NCBI GenBank assembly: GCA_020441225.1
Contig: JAGRMP010000169.1
Span: 6,160-20,315 of the forward strand
Reading direction: 5' to 3'
From: Maritimibacter sp.
Lineage (GTDB): Bacteria; Pseudomonadota; Alphaproteobacteria; Rhodobacterales; Rhodobacteraceae
DNA length: 14,156 nucleotides
Shown: piece after piece, positions 6,529-14,156 of the stretch
Numbering within the stretch: the stretch's first letter is position 1
Layout: each line of letters starts with the position of its first letter
The notes under the pieces: model-generated
Told to the model about the DNA's origin: nothing
The model's input: the letters and a program-made list of their open reading frames with translations, nothing else
Databases searched by the model: none
Position numbers and translations under genes: made by a program

Positions 6529-8214
6529 ATGTCGAAAATGAACATGAAGCGCGTGCATGCGCACGCGGCCCCGGTTTTTCCCGAGGACGATTTCGTCGAA
6601 GTGATCTGGCAGGACGGCAAAGCCTCGCTTTCGGGGCTGCCATCGGGGTCGTTCGGAACCAAGATCCTGAACCGGGGCCCCGGACACGGTATCTTCGGTG
6701 GCTGGCATTGGGACGGCACCACGCTTTCCGCCGAGGTCGACCGGTATGGTTTCTTCAGCATGTTCTATGCTGTCGAGGGCAATCGGATCCTGATGTCGCC
6801 CAGCCTGTGGCTGCTTGCCGCGCGGGGCGCCGAGCTGACGCCGGACCGGCGCGCGCTCGGCGTGTTCCACCGGATGGGGATCTTCATCAACAACGATACC
6901 CCGTTTGCCGGGATCAAGGTTCTGCCGCCCGGCGGCAAACTCCGGTGGCGCCGGGGAACCCTCGAGATCGACGCCCCGGACCATCGCATCACGGCGCAGC
7001 AGATCAGTCGCGCCGACGCGGTCGATGGGATGATCGAGCTGTTCCGAAGCGCCGTCGAACGGACCCTCCGCAGCTGGGCCGGTCCGATTGTTCTGCCGCT
7101 GAGCGGTGGCCGGGACTCGCGGCACATCCTGCTCGAACTGGTCCGCCAGGGCCGTCCGCCGGAAGCCTGCGTCACCTTCCACCACGGGGGGGCGGCGTGG
7201 AATACCGAGGTCAAGGCGGCGCGGGCGATCTGCGAAGCGGTCGGCGTGCGCCACGTCGTTCTCGGCCATCCACGGTCGCGGCAGGTGGAATACCTGCGCG
7301 CAATCGCTCTCACCCAGCTTTGCGCCGATGAACACGCGCAGATGATGCCGTTGCACGATTATTTCCTCGACCACCGCGAGGTGGCCGCTTTCGACGGGAT
7401 CGCCGGCGATATTCTCACCAACCCCGACGACGATGCCGAGGACTTCTTCCGCCTTGCCGGGTCTGGCGACTTCCGCGGGATCGCGCGTCGGATGATCTCG
7501 GGGCACGGGCGTGTCATTTCGCGTGCCGAAAACGGGGCAGGGGCGGGGCCGCTGTATTCGCCCGGCGCCGACGCCGAGACCGAAGCCTACGTGGCCGACA
7601 CGATCGCGGCCCATGCCGATGCCCCCGACCCCTACCAGATGTTCTGGCTCTTGCACCGGACACGGCGCGAAATCAGCTTCGTGGCCAACGGCATCCTGTC
7701 CCCGGCCGAAGCCGTGTTCACGCCCTATCTGGACACCGATTTCGTGGAGTTCTGCGTGAGCCTCCCCTATGCGGTCACCCGGGACCAGATGCTGCATGAC
7801 GACGCGATCAGCCGGGCCTACCCGGCCTATTCCGGCGTGCCGTTCCAGGAAGGCTTTCAGCCCGATCCGGCCGCTGCGACGCCGCTGCGCCACAAGCTCA
7901 GGAGCTTCGCCGACACTGCGCGGGTTGCCCGGTTCCTGTCGCCCCGCGCGCCCGCCCGGTCGCTCACCGCGCTGTTGGGGCGCGGCAGTCCGCTGCACAG
8001 CCAGGCAAACGCGATGTATCACATGCACGACCGGCTCGTCGAAAACCTGACGGCGGAGCGGGCCCGGGAAGTGATCGGCCATGCCAGGCGGCTCGAAGCG
8101 GCCCGCCCGCAAGCGCTCGTCTCGGACAGCTACGATCCGCCGGGCAGGCCGCGCCCGCACGCCGGTGGACACAACTGGCTGAGCGCGATGACACAGGGCA
8201 CCGGGGCGGAGTGA
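6529..8214 (+). CDS. Asparagine-synthetase-like ATP-dependent amide/amidine-forming enzyme lacking glutaminase cysteine
   Basis: This 561-residue protein has the C-terminal asparagine synthase fold. The ATP-pyrophosphatase loop is LSGGRDSRH at 191-199 (SGGxDS in the family), the second nucleotide-site motif is GIAGDIL at 290-296, and TPYLDTDFVEF at 398-408 matches the conserved PFLD region. Residues 70-145 keep the end of the Ntn-type glutaminase domain (DRYGFFSMFYAVEGN). However, the protein does not begin Met-Cys and no substitute nucleophile is apparent, so glutamine hydrolysis is unlikely. Such enzymes adenylate a carboxylate, then attack it with ammonia or an internal or external amine; beta-lactam synthetase and lasso-peptide cyclase are relatives that lost the cysteine. 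The Arg variant SGGRDSR is, to my knowledge, common in uncharacterised members, some near polysaccharide genes. No peptide precursor or glycan gene is next to it. The start is uncertain, since codons 1, 4 and 6 are all ATG and no strong ribosome-binding site is seen. Confidence 0.82.
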   Translation: MSKMNMKRVHAHAAPVFPEDDFVEVIWQDGKASLSGLPSGSFGTKILNRGPGHGIFGGWHWDGTTLSAEVDRYGFFSMFYAVEGNRILMSPSLWLLAARGAELTPDRRALGVFHRMGIFINNDTPFAGIKVLPPGGKLRWRRGTLEIDAPDHRITAQQISRADAVDGMIELFRSAVERTLRSWAGPIVLPLSGGRDSRHILLELVRQGRPPEACVTFHHGGAAWNTEVKAARAICEAVGVRHVVLGHPRSRQVEYLRAIALTQLCADEHAQMMPLHDYFLDHREVAAFDGIAGDILTNPDDDAEDFFRLAGSGDFRGIARRMISGHGRVISRAENGAGAGPLYSPGADAETEAYVADTIAAHADAPDPYQMFWLLHRTRREISFVANGILSPAEAVFTPYLDTDFVEFCVSLPYAVTRDQMLHDDAISRAYPAYSGVPFQEGFQPDPAAATPLRHKLRSFADTARVARFLSPRAPARSLTALLGRGSPLHSQANAMYHMHDRLVENLTAERAREVIGHARRLEAARPQALVSDSYDPPGRPRPHAGGHNWLSAMTQGTGAE

Positions 8215-8231
8215 CAGCGCGCGGGCGGCGT

Positions 8232-8248
8232 CGCCCGGGGCCCGGGCG
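8232..8248 (+). terminator. Candidate stem-loop 3' of the asparagine-synthetase-like gene
   Basis: CGCCCGG (8232-8238) pairs with CCGGGCG (8242-8248) around a 3-nt loop, 17 nt past the stop codon. It is compact and very stable but lacks a T-tract. It may separate the orphan gene from the RpiR module. Confidence 0.4.
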
Positions 8249-8360
8249 CAACCGCGTCTGCCGATATGGATCGGTCGGTCGGAGCCCCGGCCCGGCCGAT
8301 GTTGCCTAACGATCCGGTGAATGCGACGGTTGCACCCGATTGCTGCCGAACCGTTCCGAC

Positions 8361-9227
8361 ATGGGCCTGCCGATGGAAACCCGAGACCACATTGGCCAGC
8401 GGCTGCTGACCGTCTACGAAGACCTTCCGCGCGGCGAGCGCAAACTGGCGGATGTGTTGCTGGAAGACCTCGGCGCGATCCGGCATTCCTCGGCCGGTGA
8501 TCTCGCCAAGCGCTCCGGCGTCTCCAAGGCAACGGCCTCGCGCCTGTTCCAACGCCTGGGCTACAGCGGGTTTCGCGCGATCCTGCGGGAGGTGAAGGAT
8601 ACCGACTTTTCCGTGCCCCTTGCGCCGTCGGACAACCCGCTCGGCGATGTGCCCCTGAGCATCGGGGCCTATCTCGATGCCGAGATCCAGCACCTGATCC
8701 GGACCTTCGAGGTGTTGCGGCCCGACGATCTGACCCGCGCGGTCAAGCTCCTGCGCGACGGCGAAAAGCTCTGGGTGGTCGGCTTCGGCGAGGATTACCC
8801 CAGCGCGCATTTCGCCCGTTCGCTGCTCATCAAGCTGCGCCCCGATATCCGGATGATCCCGATCGGGGGGTTTCCGATCCCCGAGGAGTTTGCCTCGATC
8901 ACCGACAAGGACACGGTGCTGGCACTGGGCGCGGGGCGGCGGACCCAGGACTTTCGCAACGTGATCCGCTCGGCCTCGGAGAAGGGCGCGCAGATCGTTC
9001 TGGTCACCGGCAACCTCGCGGCGGGCGACCGCAACAGCGCGACGGTGATCCTGCAGGGGCGGACAGCGGGGCCGACGCTGTTCGGGTCGCTGACCGCCAC
9101 GACCAGCCTTCTGACCTATCTCTGCGCGCGACTCGCTTCGGAGCTCGGTTTTCCCGCTGCCCACAGATTGCGCGAGATTGCCTCTATTCATGCCAAGTGG
9201 GACGAGGACGAAGAAACCGACGCCTGA
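8361..9227 (+). CDS. RpiR-family transcriptional regulator (HTH plus SIS domain)
   Basis: This protein of about 288 residues has the two-domain RpiR layout. The N-terminal helix-turn-helix has its recognition region at about residues 45-66 (SAGDLAKRSGVSKATASRLF). The C-terminal SIS phosphosugar-binding domain spans about 125-255 and includes VVGFGEDYPSAHFARSLL and a later VLVTGN strand. RpiR proteins usually sense a phosphorylated sugar or amino sugar. The start is not certain: ATG 8361 and ATG 8373 are both possible and neither has a clear ribosome-binding site; a TTG at 8340 is less likely. The binding-protein gene of the peptide-type transporter begins 174 nt after its stop. That gap holds paired direct repeats, which makes this protein the probable regulator of the downstream transporter operon. 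Confidence 0.9.
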   Translation: MGLPMETRDHIGQRLLTVYEDLPRGERKLADVLLEDLGAIRHSSAGDLAKRSGVSKATASRLFQRLGYSGFRAILREVKDTDFSVPLAPSDNPLGDVPLSIGAYLDAEIQHLIRTFEVLRPDDLTRAVKLLRDGEKLWVVGFGEDYPSAHFARSLLIKLRPDIRMIPIGGFPIPEEFASITDKDTVLALGAGRRTQDFRNVIRSASEKGAQIVLVTGNLAAGDRNSATVILQGRTAGPTLFGSLTATTSLLTYLCARLASELGFPAAHRLREIASIHAKWDEDEETDA

Positions 9228-9277
9228 GTCCGTTTCATTCTCCGCGTGAAGTTCGCCACGGTGGCGGGTCAAAAGAA

Positions 9278-9312
9278 TCAGAAATGAAAATCGAAACGTC
9301 AGATATGAAATT
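9278..9312 (+). promoter_or_regulatory. Paired 14-bp direct repeats, candidate RpiR operator
   Basis: TCAGAAATGAAAAT (9278-9291) and TCAGATATGAAATT (9299-9312) match at 12 of 14 positions and start 21 bp apart, which is two helical turns. The second copy runs into a perfect 8-bp palindrome GAAATTTC (9307-9314). The patch is much richer in A/T than its surroundings and lies in the 173-bp gap between the RpiR gene and the binding-protein gene. GAAA/TTTC half-sites are seen in several RpiR-family operators. A promoter for the transporter should lie close by, but no convincing hexamer pair was found. Confidence 0.5.
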
Positions 9313-9400
9313 TCTCTTGCGCGGGTGACCGGCGCCGTGCGGCACTTCTCCTTGCGGGTTCAGATGGGGGCCTGCCGACACCGAAACTGGAGACACACAC

Positions 9401-10954
9401 ATGAGAACCACCCGGAGAGCACTTCTGGGGCCGGCTCTTGTTGCCGCAACGCTGGCCGCGGGTCAGGGAGCGGTGGCGCAGGAGCTTGTCTGGGCGCGCT
9501 ACGGCGACGCCGATTCACTGGACCCTCACCGCGCCACGAGCACGCTGTCGATGCAGGTCTGGGACCAGATCTACGACACGCTCCTTGCGTTCGACATGGA
9601 CGGAAACCCCGGTCCCAACCTCGCCAAGTCCTGGGAGGTCAGCGACGACGGGCTGGAATACAGCTTCGCGCTGAACGAGGGCATCCTGTGCCACGACGGC
9701 ACGCCCTTCGATGCGGAGGACGTCAAGTTCACCATCGACCGGGCCTTCGGCGACACCCCGAGCCTGACCAAGACCTCCTGGGGGCCGATCACCGGGGTCG
9801 AGGTCATCGACCCGCTGAATTTCAAGGTCACCATGAGTTCCAAGTTCGGCGCCTTCATCCCGTTCCTCGCCGACAGCTTCTCGTCGATGGTCTGCGACAC
9901 CAACACCGCCGACACGTTCGGCTCGTCGACCGCCATCGGTGTGGGGCCGTTCAAACTGGTCGAATGGGTCAAGGGCGACCAGATCGTGCTCGACAAGAAC
10001 CCCGATTTCGTCAACCACGGCGATCCGATCGACAACCCGGGCGCGCCCTATATCGACCGGCTCATCATCCGCACCGTGCCCGAGCCGCAGACCCGTCTGG
10101 CCGCGCTGCGCACCGGCGAGGTGCACATCGCCGAGCCGCCCTTCGACGACGTGGCCGCGATCAAGGAAAGCGGCGATCTCGACATCATCGTCGCGGAAAA
10201 CACCGGCCAGGACGTGTTCTGGGAATTCACCATCTCGCGCCCGCCCTTCGACGACATCCGCGCGCGCCAGGCGGTGGCCTATGCGACCGATGCGCAGATG
10301 GCCATCGACATCATCTACGGCGATCTGACCAACCGGGAATGGTGCCCGGTGGCACGCGGCGTCTTCGGCAACGACCAGGAGTTCTGCAAGCAGTTCGGCT
10401 ATGAATACAACCCCGACAAGGCGATGGAACTGCTCGCCGAGATGGGCTACGGGCCGGACAATCCGCTCGAGACGACGATGTTCGTCTGGACCGGCGGCAA
10501 CCGGCACAAGCTCGCCGAGATCTTCCAGGCGCAGCTCGCCCAGGTCGGCATCGATGCCAAGATCGAGATCATGGACATCGGCACGATGAACGCCCGGGTC
10601 AAGGAGCAGAACGAAAGCCCCGACGACCCGTCGCCCGGCACCTTCGACATGATGACCTGGTCCTGGTACGACCCCGACATCCTCTACCAGCTCTGGCACA
10701 GCCCCGGCGCCTACTCGGGCTTCCAGAACGCCGAGCTCGACGCGATGCTGGAGGAGACCCGCACCACCATCGAGCCCGAGGCGCGGCTGGAAAAGGTGCA
10801 GGCGGTGATCCAGTACCTGATGGAAAACGCGGTCCATATCGGCCTGTACTCGCCCGGTTGGGAATGGGTCTTTGCGGTGCGCCCCGAGGTCGAGGGCTTC
10901 AAGATCGGCCCGTTCCTGCACCCGATCTTCACCGATGTGAAGATCGACGGATAA
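9401..10954 (+). CDS. ABC transporter periplasmic binding protein, family 5 (dipeptide/oligopeptide type)
   Basis: This is a 517-residue secreted binding protein. The signal peptide has an RRALLG-type basic start and a hydrophobic core, with probable cleavage after AVA at residue 26. The mature protein follows the family 5 pattern: ADSLDPHRAT near the start, then VWDQIYDTLLAFD, NLAKSWEVSDDGLEYSFAL and DGTPFDAEDVKFTIDRA. A later GVGPFKLVEW precedes the large C-terminal lobe. Members bind di- or oligopeptides, but also opines, glycans, nickel and other ligands, so peptide specificity cannot be assumed. Control by an SIS-domain regulator hints at an amino-sugar or sugar-containing ligand (inference). 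GGAG at 9389-9392 supports the ATG. Four cysteines in the mature part, including C-H-D-G and W-C-P contexts, are notable for a periplasmic protein and could form disulfides. Confidence 0.93.
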   Translation: MRTTRRALLGPALVAATLAAGQGAVAQELVWARYGDADSLDPHRATSTLSMQVWDQIYDTLLAFDMDGNPGPNLAKSWEVSDDGLEYSFALNEGILCHDGTPFDAEDVKFTIDRAFGDTPSLTKTSWGPITGVEVIDPLNFKVTMSSKFGAFIPFLADSFSSMVCDTNTADTFGSSTAIGVGPFKLVEWVKGDQIVLDKNPDFVNHGDPIDNPGAPYIDRLIIRTVPEPQTRLAALRTGEVHIAEPPFDDVAAIKESGDLDIIVAENTGQDVFWEFTISRPPFDDIRARQAVAYATDAQMAIDIIYGDLTNREWCPVARGVFGNDQEFCKQFGYEYNPDKAMELLAEMGYGPDNPLETTMFVWTGGNRHKLAEIFQAQLAQVGIDAKIEIMDIGTMNARVKEQNESPDDPSPGTFDMMTWSWYDPDILYQLWHSPGAYSGFQNAELDAMLEETRTTIEPEARLEKVQAVIQYLMENAVHIGLYSPGWEWVFAVRPEVEGFKIGPFLHPIFTDVKIDG

Positions 10955-10962
10955 CGCCACCC

Positions 10963-10989
10963 CTGCGCGCCGGCCGGTCCGGCGCGCAG
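10963..10989 (+). promoter_or_regulatory. Intercistronic GC stem-loop after the peptide-type binding-protein gene
   Basis: CTGCGCGCCGG (10963-10973) and CCGGCGCGCAG (10979-10989) form a perfect 11-bp stem with a 5-nt loop, 8 nt past the binding-protein stop codon. There is no T-tract. Its place between binding-protein and permease genes mirrors the stem-loop of the sugar operon and fits mRNA protection or partial termination. Confidence 0.65.
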
Positions 10990-11024
10990 CTTCCCCCGGT
11001 CCTCCGTTCCCGACAGGAGACGTC

Positions 11025-11945
11025 ATGACCCGCTTCATCGCGCAACGCCTGCTGGCCGCGCTGGTCACGATCTGGATCGCCACCATTGGGGTGACCCTGC
11101 TGATCCATGTCGTCCCCGGCGACCCGGTGCGGATCATGTACGGCAGTTTCCAGACCACGCCCGAACAGCTCGAGGAAATCCGCCAGCGCCTCGGCCTCGA
11201 TCAGCCGATCTGGAAGCAGTATCTCTATTATCTCGGCCGTCTCGCACAGGGCGATCTCGGCCGCTCCATCGTCGGCGACCAGCCGGTGGCCGACATCCTG
11301 CTCACCCGCTTTCCCGCGACGCTGGCGCTGACCGTCACCAGCCTGATCATCGCCGTCACCGTCGGCATGTCGCTCGGCTTCCTCGCCGCCTACAAGCGCG
11401 GCACCTGGGTCGATGCGGGCTCGATGGTGCTTGCGGTGATCGGCGTGTCGATGCCGCATTTCTGGCTCGGGCTGCTGCTCCTGTTTCTGTTCGCGCTCAA
11501 GCTCAACTGGCTGCCGGTCGCGGGCGGCGACTGGAAAAGCCTGATCCTGCCCGCGCTCACGCTGGGGCTTGCCAATGCCGCGGTGCTCGCGCGGATGACG
11601 CGGTCTGCCATGATCGACATCTTCGACCAGGATTTCGTGCGCACCGCCCGGGCCAAGGGGCTGCCGCGCACCGTCGTGCTCTACCGCCACGCGCTGCGGT
11701 CCGGCCTCGTGCCCATCGTCTCGATGCTGGGGCTGCAGTTCGCCTACCTGATGGGGGGCGCCATCGTGGTCGAAAACGTCTTTGCCTGGAACGGCGTCGG
11801 GCGGCTCGCCATCGAGGCGGTGTTCGCGCGGGATTATCCGCTGATCCAGGGGTTCATCCTGTTCTTCGCCACCGTCGTGGCGCTGGCCTCGGTCGTGGTC
11901 GACGTGGCCTATGCCTTCCTCGACCCGCGTATCCGGTATTCGTGA
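11025..11945 (+). CDS. ABC transporter permease, DppB/OppB type
   Basis: This 306-residue inner-membrane permease has an N-terminal membrane segment at about 9-29 and the typical following loop HVVPGDPVRIMYG. A periplasmic region (about 40-90) includes the family-like LEEIRQRLGLDQPIWKQYL, and about five further membrane segments come after. The cytoplasmic coupling loop DFVRTARAKGLPRTVVLYRH (203-222) is the EAA-type motif that contacts the ATPase. It would pair with the next gene product as a heterodimer. AGGAG at 11015-11019 supports the start. The next permease begins only 1 nt after its stop. Confidence 0.94.
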   Translation: MTRFIAQRLLAALVTIWIATIGVTLLIHVVPGDPVRIMYGSFQTTPEQLEEIRQRLGLDQPIWKQYLYYLGRLAQGDLGRSIVGDQPVADILLTRFPATLALTVTSLIIAVTVGMSLGFLAAYKRGTWVDAGSMVLAVIGVSMPHFWLGLLLLFLFALKLNWLPVAGGDWKSLILPALTLGLANAAVLARMTRSAMIDIFDQDFVRTARAKGLPRTVVLYRHALRSGLVPIVSMLGLQFAYLMGGAIVVENVFAWNGVGRLAIEAVFARDYPLIQGFILFFATVVALASVVVDVAYAFLDPRIRYS

Positions 11946-11946
11946 C

Positions 11947-12834
11947 ATGACCCAGACACCGGATATCGCCCTGCACCCCGAAGACGCCACCGGCGCCCGC
12001 AAGGGGGGCTTCGTTCGCGCGCTGCTCGCGAGCCCCACGGGCGTGATCGGCCTCGTCATCGTCGGCCTCCTCGTCTTCGTCGCGCTCGCCGCGCCGCTGA
12101 TCGCGCCGTTCGACCCCCTGCGCATGGCGGCGGGGCCGCGGCTGCAGCCGCCCTCGTGGAACCATTGGATGGGCACCGACGATTTCGGCCGCGACGTGCT
12201 CAGCCGGATCATCTACGGTGCGCAGCTCACGCTTCAGATCGGCGCCATCGCGGTCGGGATCTCGCTCACCAGCGGGCTGTTCCTCGGCCTCGTCGCCGGT
12301 TACGCCTCGGGCTGGGCCGAAAAGATCCTGATGCGGCTGGTGGACGTTTTGTTTTCCTTCACCGAGATCGTCATCGCGCTCGCCTGTCTCGCGATCTTCG
12401 GCGTCGGGCTCACCAACGCGATGATCGCCATCGGCATCGCCTCGATCCCGTTCTACGCCCGCGTCACCCATTCGGTGGTGCTGGTGGAGAAGAACAAACC
12501 CTATTTCGAGGCCGCCGTCGCGGCGGGCGCGGGACATACGCGGCTGATCCTGCGTCACCTCCTGCCCAATGTCGTGCCGACGCTGATCGTGGTCGGCACG
12601 CTCGGGGTCTCGACCGCCGTGCTTGCGGCGGCGGGGCTGTCGTTTCTCGGTCTCGGCGCGCAACCGCCGCAGCCCGAATGGGGTTTCATGCTGTCCTCCA
12701 GCCGCGACCTCATCAGCCGCGCGCCCTGGATGATGATCTTTCCCGGCCTCGCCATCGCTCTCACCGTGCTCGGCTTCAACCTGCTCGGCGACGGCGTGCG
12801 CGAGGCCCTGGACCCGAGGCAGAGGCAGAGATGA
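11947..12834 (+). CDS. ABC transporter permease, DppC/OppC type
   Basis: This 295-residue permease has a polar N-terminus, a first membrane segment at about 31-53, and the DppC/OppC hallmark HWMGTDDFGRDVLSRIIYG at 73-91. Four or five more membrane segments surround an EAA-type coupling loop at about 186-208 (YFEAAVAAGAGHTRLILRH). The late segment GLSFLGLGAQPPQPEWG is also characteristic. ATG 11947 was chosen because it lies 1 nt after the preceding stop; an upstream in-frame ATG at 11911 would overlap the DppB-type gene. Its stop overlaps the ATPase start by ATGA. With its partner it forms the transmembrane pore. Confidence 0.94.
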   Translation: MTQTPDIALHPEDATGARKGGFVRALLASPTGVIGLVIVGLLVFVALAAPLIAPFDPLRMAAGPRLQPPSWNHWMGTDDFGRDVLSRIIYGAQLTLQIGAIAVGISLTSGLFLGLVAGYASGWAEKILMRLVDVLFSFTEIVIALACLAIFGVGLTNAMIAIGIASIPFYARVTHSVVLVEKNKPYFEAAVAAGAGHTRLILRHLLPNVVPTLIVVGTLGVSTAVLAAAGLSFLGLGAQPPQPEWGFMLSSSRDLISRAPWMMIFPGLAIALTVLGFNLLGDGVREALDPRQRQR

Positions 12835-14156
12835 CGCAAGCGACCGACCCCCTCCTGAGCGTGCGGGACCTGACCGTCGCCTTCGGCACAGGCCGCCACC
12901 GCCATGTGGCCGTCGACCGGTTGAGCTACGACCTCAACAAGGGCGAGACGCTGGCCATTGTCGGCGAAAGCGGCTCGGGCAAGAGCGTGTCGTCGATGGC
13001 GTTGCTTGGCCTCCTGCCCGCAAGCTCCGCCGTGATCGAGGGCGGGACGGCGATGTTCATGGGGCGCGATCTGTTGCACCTCTCGGAAAAGGAGCAACGC
13101 AGCGTACGCGGCGACCGGATCACGATGATTTTTCAGGAGCCGATGACATCGCTCACGCCGGTCCTGCGGATCGGGCTGCAGCTCACCGAAGCGCTGATCG
13201 AGCACAAGAACATGACCAAGCCGCAGGCCGAAGCGCGGGCGCGCGAGATGCTCGACCTCGTCGGCCTCGACCGGCCCGAGCGGCGGATGAAGCAGTTTCC
13301 CCACGAACTCTCGGGCGGCATGCGCCAGCGGGCGATGATCGCGATGGCAATGGCGGCGGACCCCGCGATCCTGATCGCCGACGAGCCGACCACGGCACTC
13401 GACGTGACGGTGCAGGCGCAGATCCTCGAGCTCATGCGCAAGCTCAAGGCCGAGTTCGGCACCTCGATCATCCTCATCACCCACGATATGGGCGTGGTCG
13501 CCGAGATGGCGGACCGGGTGGTGGTGATGAACCGGGGCGAAAAGGTCGAAGAGGGGCCGGTCTCGGCCATTTTCGAAGCGCCGCAGGCCGAGTACACCAA
13601 GCGGCTGCTCGCCGCGGTGCCGCGTCTCGGCAGGCTGGCGGCAGCGGCCGAACCGCGCCGGGTGGTGGACGCGCCGCGCGCGGTCGGCGAGGTGCTGGTC
13701 CGCGCCGAGGGGCTGGACAAGACATTCGCCGAGCGGAGCTGGCTGTTTGCGCCCGCCAGGCCCGGCACCGTCGCGATGAAAGACGTCGGCTTCGATCTCC
13801 GCGCCGGCGAGACGCTGGCGCTGGTGGGCGAAAGCGGCTCGGGCAAGTCGACCACCGGCCGCGCGATCCTGCGGCTGATGGAGGTCGACGCGGGCCGGAT
13901 CGAGATCGACGGCACCGATATCCGGTCGCTGGGCATCTCGGGGCTGCGCAAGGCGCGCCGGCGGATGCAGATGATCTTTCAGGACCCGTTCGCCGCACTC
14001 AACCCGCGGATCAGCGCGGGCGGGCTGGTGGCCGAACCGATGACCATCCACGGTATCGCCGCGGGAAAAGAGCTCGACGACCGGGTCGAAGAGCTGTTCC
14101 TGCGCGTCGGGCTCGAGCGCGACCACATCCGCCGCTACCCGCACGAGTTTTCCGGC
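12831..14156 (+). CDS. Dipeptide-type ABC transporter fused double ATP-binding protein (3' truncated by window)
   Basis: The open frame starts at the ATG overlapping the DppC-type stop and runs 442 codons to the window end without a stop. Domain 1 (about 8-265) is DppD-like, with Walker A GESGSGKS at 45-52, Q102, signature LSGGMRQ at 160-166, Walker B ILIADEP at 180-186 and H218. The oligopeptide-ATPase C-terminal segment lies near 249-266. A linker of about 20 residues leads to domain 2 (from about 287), which is DppF-like, with Walker A GESGSGKS at 333-340 and Q384. It is cut in its own signature motif (FSG). Fused ATPases of this class usually run to about 530-610 residues, so roughly 100 or more codons are missing. 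In domain 1, TSLTP stands where TSLNP is usual, a mild deviation near the Q-loop. One protein would supply both ATP sites of the importer. Confidence 0.93.
   Translation, partial: MTQATDPLLSVRDLTVAFGTGRHRHVAVDRLSYDLNKGETLAIVGESGSGKSVSSMALLGLLPASSAVIEGGTAMFMGRDLLHLSEKEQRSVRGDRITMIFQEPMTSLTPVLRIGLQLTEALIEHKNMTKPQAEARAREMLDLVGLDRPERRMKQFPHELSGGMRQRAMIAMAMAADPAILIADEPTTALDVTVQAQILELMRKLKAEFGTSIILITHDMGVVAEMADRVVVMNRGEKVEEGPVSAIFEAPQAEYTKRLLAAVPRLGRLAAAAEPRRVVDAPRAVGEVLVRAEGLDKTFAERSWLFAPARPGTVAMKDVGFDLRAGETLALVGESGSGKSTTGRAILRLMEVDAGRIEIDGTDIRSLGISGLRKARRRMQMIFQDPFAALNPRISAGGLVAEPMTIHGIAAGKELDDRVEELFLRVGLERDHIRRYPHEFSG

Noticed and set aside
8260..8285. Short tandem TCGG repeats upstream of the RpiR gene
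   Set aside because: Only two or three imperfect 4-base units in GC-rich sequence, not distinguishable from chance.
6505..8532. Long minus-strand open frame (675 codons) opposite the asparagine-synthetase-like gene
   Set aside because: The plus-strand product has recognisable catalytic motifs. The antisense product has none, and it also runs across two intergenic hairpin regions.
12555..14144. Minus-strand open frame opposite the fused ATPase
   Set aside because: The plus-strand frame, open to the window end, encodes two ABC ATPase domains with Walker A, signature and Walker B motifs; the antisense frame has no domain.
1..14156. CRISPR array, insertion sequence, phage or toxin-antitoxin genes
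   Set aside because: I saw no regularly spaced repeats, transposase or integrase motifs, or small paired toxin-like frames on either strand.

Overview
This is a GC-rich, densely packed stretch of bacterial chromosome. Codon use, the ribose-type and dipeptide-type ABC transporters and the regulator families suggest an alphaproteobacterium, most likely of the Rhodobacteraceae or a relative. That placement is inference from style; no marker gene fixes it. Nearly everything fits known families, and the window reads as two nutrient-uptake modules with an orphan amidotransferase-like gene between them.

Left edge (1-225): the first 23 bases are the 3' end of a tRNA gene with encoded CCA, probably tRNA-Ala. 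A non-coding gap follows.

Module 1 (226-6207): a D-2-hydroxyacid dehydrogenase on the minus strand diverges from a plus-strand run. That run holds a LacI-family regulator, a sugar-binding periplasmic protein resembling D-allose-binding protein, a ribose-type permease, a single-domain ATPase and a sugar epimerase of the D-tagatose/D-allulose 3-epimerase family. The 120-base divergent gap holds two near-palindromic 12-bp LacI-type operators, 21 bp centre to centre, lying over a plausible promoter. I infer import of a rare hexose or related sugar, epimerisation and an oxidoreduction step, controlled by the LacI protein.

Middle (6208-8360): a gap of about 320 bases, then an orphan 561-residue asparagine-synthetase-like protein. 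It keeps the ATP pyrophosphatase motif but has no N-terminal catalytic cysteine. Its substrate is unknown, and it is the least explained gene here.

Module 2 (8361 to the right edge): an RpiR-family regulator (HTH plus SIS domain), then a family 5 (dipeptide/oligopeptide-type) binding protein, two permeases and a fused double ATPase cut by the window end. Upstream of the binding protein lie two 14-bp direct repeats, also 21 bp apart, which are candidate sites for the RpiR regulator. In both modules a strong GC stem-loop sits between the binding-protein gene and its permease gene, which fits differential expression of the binding protein. I found no integrase, insertion sequence, CRISPR array or phage gene.
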